Assembly: GCA_016584305.1 (NCBI GenBank)
Contig: JACEEZ010000091.1
Coordinates: 62,001 to 126,000, forward strand
Length of the DNA: 64,000 nucleotides
Direction: 5' to 3'
Source: Chionoecetes opilio
Lineage: Eukaryota; Arthropoda; Malacostraca; Decapoda; Majidae
This document shows, piece after piece, positions 47,529-54,592 of this stretch. The notes under the pieces were generated by a model. The model did not search any database. It saw only the letters and a list, made by a program, of their open reading frames with translations, and had not been told where the DNA came from. The first letter of the stretch is position 1, and the number at the start of each line of letters is the position of its first letter. Position numbers and translations under genes: made by a program.

Positions 47529-50500
47529 ATATATATATAGTGTGTGTGTGTGTGTTGTGTGTGTGTGTGTGTGTAGGTATAACTACCATCATATTTTGCT
47601 CCCCAGGTTGCCAAGTTGAAGGAGGCTGATCGTCAGAAACAGTACCAAATCGTCAAGATGGAACGGCTCCACTCCAAGAAGCAGAATGTCCTCAGGCGCA
47701 AAATGGAAGAAGCAATTGCTATCAACAAAAGGCTAAAAGTATGTAATGAGATTGATATATTTTGTGCAATTATCTATATGCTGTATGATTTATTTAATCA
47801 GTTAACAGTAATATCCTTTTGTATAAACTAGTATGTAGCTAGCAGTAAATTGTTTTGTATGTTCAGGATGTACAAATTGCAAATAGTTTTCATGGTTTGT
47901 GAGCGAGCTGCTGTATGTTGGGTGCCACCCCACATGCTTGGGACAAAGCCTTAACCCCTTCACACCCAGATCTTTCCTTTGCTATAAAAAATGTATGTTG
48001 TCAAGCCATAAATCAATGAAAAGTAACTGAATATACCAAATTAGTTAGTGGACAAGGATACTAAACAAGTCATATCTATAAAATATTGCTTATATTCACT
48101 AAAAATCCCTTAAGGTAGCTAAATTACAATGGAAATTACGTTCTGGGTCTCAAGGGGTTAAGTATCACTCGAGAGGCGTAGAGTAAGGGGCGATCTGATA
48201 GAAGTTTTTAAGTGGATAAAGGGATACAATATAGGCGATGTAGGAAAAATTCTTAAGGTTAGTAAGCAGGGTAGAACAAGAAGTAACGGATTCAAGTTGG
48301 AAAAGTGTAGATTTAAAAAGGAAATTGGGAGAAACTGGTTCACAAATAGGGTGGTGAATGATTGGAATGGACTAAGTCGTCAGGTGGTCAATGCGGAGTC
48401 TATTGGGGTCTTTAAAAGGAGTCTGGATAAATTAATGGATGGGGAAGAGAGGTGGATATAGGTAGAGTTAAGTAACAGGACTACCTCGTGTAGGTCCCAC
48501 TGCCTCTTGTAGCTTCCTTACTTTGTTATGTTCTTATGTATGGAGGGGAATCTCTAAATCAGAATTATAGCACGTGAATTATGGATCATCTTATTTTTCA
48601 CCATCAGGATGCCATGGCTCTGCAAAAGGCGGGGTCTGAGAAGAGAGCAGCTTCTAAAGATATCGGTGGCACTGAGAACCGCATAAAGTAAGTAACTTTA
48701 CCTGTATAGTTGTGTTACATATTTAGAAGATTCAAGCTAAACTTGTGTTGTATTAGATTCATATTTACTTACTCATTCTGTGGATCTTTCATGTTTGTTC
48801 CATTTCTACTTTGGGTCCATTCCAGCGGTTTATGCTACTCTTTGGGAAACTAGGAATGTTCTAAATTGCTTAAGCAGTTTTCTTATTATCTTTCATCATC
48901 CTGAATATCTATCCACGTCTTCTTTCCACTTATGCTGGCTGTTCAATAAGTATGTTAAATTTTTTCTTTTATAATTTTCACGCTTCAACTAATTCCTCCT
49001 TGGCAACCTTTGAAGTTCAGTGAATGCAGTGCTCCCCATCTTCCTTTCTTGAAGTAGTCCTGGTGGGCATCTTTCAGGATTGCACATGGGTCTTTTTGGG
49101 AATTTTCTTTGATAGCTTCAGTCTTGTTGAATCGTCATCCTTTCATTGTAGATGAACTCGCTCTGAACTAAAGTTCAGAAAAAAATAAAGGAAAATGCTT
49201 GAAATCTTGAAAAGCTTTTGTTTCCTAAAGCTTTCTTTTTAACCCGTGCTCCAGGTCATGGCTGGACGGAGAGCTGGAGGTGGTGTCTGTTAAGAAGCAA
49301 GCCAAGCAGTCCTTAGAGATTTTGATAGACAATCGCAAGGCCATCTCGGAACAAATCAGCAAAATCAAGGTTACCTTTCAGTAAAATTGATTGCTTAAAG
49401 TAATCATCCAGACCATTTCATCATTCCTGATTTAATGCAGTCAAAATATAGCCATGATTGAGTATATCAACAATATGTTGTCACTTTTTGCATCCAGTCA
49501 CCCGTTTTTAAATGATCCGCATTCAAAATCTGTAAATTCCCCGAGCTCTCAAAACACAACTGGCGACCAGCAGACGAAAAACACAACTGGCGACCAGCAG
49601 ATGACGCATCACGGCTCGGCGACGTCACAGCAGGAAGCCTCCCAGCCCTGCCTGATACAGATGCGCGGAGACTGAGAAAAATGTAGTACTTGGGGAATTT
49701 TGGGTGTTTCTGATATTTTTTTTGTGCCATGTGGCATGTACTTGCATCCTGTGTGGGTGCAGCGGGGGGGCTGTGCCTTTCCCGAGAGCTTAGCACCCAT
49801 TTGCAACCTGTGCAGCGACGATATATGTGTGCAGACGTGTCGAGCGGCGGGTAGTAGCGAGGCCACCGAGATGAGAGGGCTCGCTACTACCCGCCGCTCG
49901 ACACGTCTACACACATATATCGTCGCCGTGTGGGTTGTGAATGGGTGCTAAGCTCTCGGGAAGGGCACAGCTTTCTTGCTGTGCCCATGCAGGTTTGCAA
50001 GTATGTGCCGTGTCGCACAAAAAATATATCGGAAGCACCCGAGATTCTTCGGGTACTGTATTTTTCTCTGAGTCTCCGTGTGTCTGCGTCGGGCGGGGCT
50101 GGGAGGCTTCCTGCTGTGACGTCGCCAGCAAGTTTCGCGCCAAGGCTGGAATGTGGCTGTTGTTTTTCCCGCGCTGTTTACAAAAGTCATGTTTTTAGGG
50201 AAATAAGGCTTGGAAATGAATTATTTTTTTGTGTATTAGGTATTTTGAATGAACATTCAACATAATTATGCAAAGAAAAAATGGGTCTGGATGATTACTT
50301 TAACATCATAATACTACAGTAGAATATATCATAAGTTTTTTGCAATATGGAATACATTAAAAAGATGTCCGTAATGTACTAAATATTCAGTATGCCGAAG
50401 AAATTGTTTTTGTTTCATAACTGCCACAGTTCTCTCATAATTTATATCAAAAGGTAGAATTGAATAGTAATTTTTCTTACAGAAAGAGAAAAGAAAATGT

Positions 50501-53089
50501 GATCCTTCTTCAGCCAAAATGGCTGAACTGAACAAGAAACTCCCTGATTTAGAGAGTTGTCTCCAATTGCGCACGGCTCAGATCAGCGACCTTCAGGCAA
50601 AGTTTGTGGACGATGACGAAGGTGAGAACCTGTGCGTGTTTATAGAGGACAGGTTTTTTTTGGTCAGCTTGTAATGTCCTGTCCTCATAAATGATAGTCC
50701 TCATATATGGGACTATCCAATTCATTATTCTCACATTTATGCACAACCCTCCCTCAAAGCCAAGAGGATTTTCATTGGTGCAGCCTGGAGCTTTAACTAT
50801 CAAGCAGCAGCCACCATCTTGGGACTCCCTCTATTTATTTATGTGCATGTGTGTAAACAATAATTGCTTAAAAATGAGTTCTTATGATTTTTTGTATAAT
50901 GAGACAGATTCCATAGAGATGACCCAATCAGGCCTTCAGTCTGTGTGGAAGCGTCCTGTAGATATTGTCATCAACAGTGTCTATGCTTGTGTGCATGTGG
51001 CGAACTGCTTGTCGTAAGCTTTATGAAGAAAATATAAGTGACTACAAATTCCTTATTGATATAGTTTGAGTGGTTCATGACTGGGTGTCCTTGCGATTTT
51101 AATGTTAAGTACGTAGTCATAAACAGAGCACTTGCGTTTATGTATGTTGCACATGTTTTGTATGTTTATTGCACTCATTTTTTTTCTTTTCTTTTTGAGT
51201 ATAAATTTCCACTACTTGCTATTTCCAGATGACTCAAATAGAAAGAGGTTTGAGTCTATGCAAAGCATGCTAGAAGCCAAGTGTACCATGAACTACTTAT
51301 TCAACGTGGCCACAAACTACCAGATGAGTAAGGCCTCCCAGGAAGCTGACATGAAGGACTTGCAGGTGAGGTGCCGGGTTCACTGTGATGAATGCCATGA
51401 GGATGATTGTGCACATGTCTGTAGAACTAATCTTTAAGTTAACCCCTTCACACCCAGATCTTTCCTTTGCTTTATAAAATTGTCTGTTGTCGAGCCATAA
51501 AATTACGAAAAGTAACTGAATATACTAAATTAGTTAGTCGACAAGGATACTAAACAGGTCATATCTATTAAAACATTGCTTATAGTCACTAAAAATCATC
51601 TAATGATGGTCAAATTACAATGAAAATTACGTTCTGGGCCTCAAGGGGTTAATGTTAAGATTTGAAGAAAAAAATATGGAATAAAGTAATATTAAGAAAG
51701 TTCACTTAAAGCATATGGACAAAACAACTTCAGTCTCTCAACATGAGATATTGGTGCAAATATGATCATGTTTAAGCTCTTCAATGTGCTGAGGTTCTTT
51801 ATCTCTCTAGGTCCAGTATGATGAACTGGCCCAGTCATTGGATGCAAGTGATACACACTTGAAGAAAATGAAGGTGGCTCATCGAGAAGATCTGATGCGA
51901 ATGGAAAGAGAGCACGAGGAGAAGGTGCTGTTCCTTCTTGGACAGATGTCAAAGACTGAGGTACGACCATGAAGTACTGCCATGCAACAACACATCGTCT
52001 CCTCCACTCCACTTCACCATTTTCTCTCTTCCATTATTTGTATTACTCCTTTTTACTCCTTCTTTCCTCCATTATCCCTCCACTTTCCACTCGTCTTCCA
52101 TTTTTATACCTCAACACTCCAACCTCCTCCACTCTTTCTGTTCCTTTCCCTTCCATTTTTTGCCTATTCCATTGATCAATATTTCATCATATTTCTTGAT
52201 GCTGTTACTCAGGTGGCAGTAGGCCATTGTTCTTGACTAAATTCTACTATCTATGAGCGTACAATTTGTGGTTTAGTCTACTGTATGTTGAAGGATCTTG
52301 TCAGCCATCTGGAGATGTCATTACTGAAAAAATGTGTCCTCTTTTTATCTAGTCACAGGATTCGGCGGCCACGGAAGACAAAGATAATGTTCTTAAGGAA
52401 AAACTCAAATTACAAGAAGAGGAAATAGCACGTCTCTCGCACCTTCATGAGCTGCTTCAAGACAAGACCAAGGAGTGCGAGGGGCTCAGAAGGCAACTGT
52501 CACACTCGCCAACCACTAATTTGGTGAGTCACGTCTTGACTTGTTTCGTCAGAGTGCTAGTTGATGCTCTTTACGTTTTTTAGAGCATAAGGAAGCTGGC
52601 CAAAGGCAGAAAAAAACTGGTATACAAAAAGCCCTAAAGTGTCAGCCCCAAAAAAGATTGGTCAAAAATAACTGCTGATCACTGCTCATTTATCCAGCAC
52701 TTCCACTTCTTCCTTTAACAACAGTGCCTCTTTATCATGCTTAGGTCCTTTAAAATCTCTCCCCACGCACTCTTTGTTTCACTCAAAGAAAATTTGTGTA
52801 CCCACAGATGCCACCAATATTTGGAGATGCTGAGAACGTTCGACGTCGTACATTTATAAAGGCCAAACCTGCTAAGTTGAAGGAGGAAGTTCAGAGAGAA
52901 CTCTTACCTGAACTCTCAGAATCAGAGAGTGAAGATGAAGAGGATGACGAAAACCAAAAGCAAGACCCAGACTGGAGAAAAACTCCTCTCTTTAGAAAAA
53001 TTAGAACGATCACGGTAAGCAACAGTATAATAACTTGACTATTATATTCACGTATGTATTCATGACTGATCTCATGAATAGCTTTAACA

Positions 53090-53153
<64 letters not shown>

Positions 53154-53164
53154 CACGCACGCAC

Positions 53165-53217
<53 letters not shown>

Positions 53218-54556
53218 TCAACCCGCGCGATGGTCAGGTTGATAACGTGACGGGCTCCCATTCTGTGGGTAGGCGGTTCGAATCCTCATGCTCCCGGGGA
53301 TTTTTCACTGACAAATTCGGGCGGTTACTGTCCCCCTTGAGCAAGGGGATGGGGGTGTGTGGTGTTTGAGGTCCCAGCATTGCCCAAAGATCGGTAATAA
53401 TGAGCTCCAAGCTCGCACTGAAAGGGTGAAAACTGGCGATCGCAAGCCAGCTCGCGTGGACAAGACCATGGGGGTGAATAACACACACTCACACACTCAC
53501 AGAAAAGGAACATTAAATGTCATGAACTTACTGAGCCTCTATGCAAGAGTGATAGACATAACATAGGAAAGGGACGGATGGGCAGACCTCTTATTTTTGG
53601 AATTTAAAAAACAACAACATTTGGTTTAGGTCCCACACAAGAGACTTAATAGAATATGGAGAACACTGAAGAACAACAAAACTGTGGATGGGGGTTTAAT
53701 CCTCGTCGCACAAAAAATGAAATAAATAAACTCCTCACTGCACTAACACACCACATTTCCAACGGGTCGGGAAATCACGAGATGGAACCACTACAGGGTA
53801 GAATACAGGGTTATATAAAACACATCATAACCTAACTTACGTTTAATAAATAAGAAGGCAGAGGAGTACAAGTGGCCCGAAGCCTTACTTGCACTCAAAT
53901 ATGCACTCACAAGTCACAACGTACCCTAGATACACTCAATAACCCCAACCCTATACACTGTGCTGAAAGTCTTCAGCAAAGTAAGGCAACCTGTGAGATG
54001 CATAGGCAGTGTATGGAAGTATGTAACATTTGGAGAGGAATGACAGGCCTGAATGATGCACAGAGTGTATGCTGCTACAGCCACCAATTTTACCTTCAGT
54101 AATGTTTTATCTACGAAATAGTGCCAAAGAAAATTTATGTATCTGTAAATAAGTATGTTACAATTGGAAACCTGAAGCTAAATATCCAAGCCTATACATG
54201 TATGTAATAGTTCAATCTTGCAGAAAGAAGTGTTCTGATCCTATCGTATCAAATAATTTTTGTATCTATTCGCTATTCCTTAACAGCAAGGTATGCGTAC
54301 TGACGCTGAAGGGGAGACCAAGAAACTAATGGGGAAGCGAAGTTCAGATGGAGAACATAAGTGCAAGTGCAGAGGAGATTGCTCCACCAAGAAGTGTTCC
54401 TGTTGTAGAAATGAATTCGGTTGCAATATGAAATGCAACTGTGATATTCTAAAGTGCAAGAACAGAACAGCATTCGAATCTGGCTCTTCAGATGTAAGTA
54501 TATCAGTGATATTCTTTAACTATAATATTAATTTAGACATAACCCCTCTCATTTCT

Positions 54557-54592
<36 letters not shown>

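Noticed and set aside
49467..50265. Several overlapping frames of about 80-110 codons around 49.5-50.3 kb
   Set aside because: They mirror each other because the segment is an inverted repeat. No domain is seen.
53222..53300. Functional tRNA gene
   Set aside because: The B box is good but the acceptor stem does not close and a SINE body and tail follow; a sister copy exists at 54838-54980.
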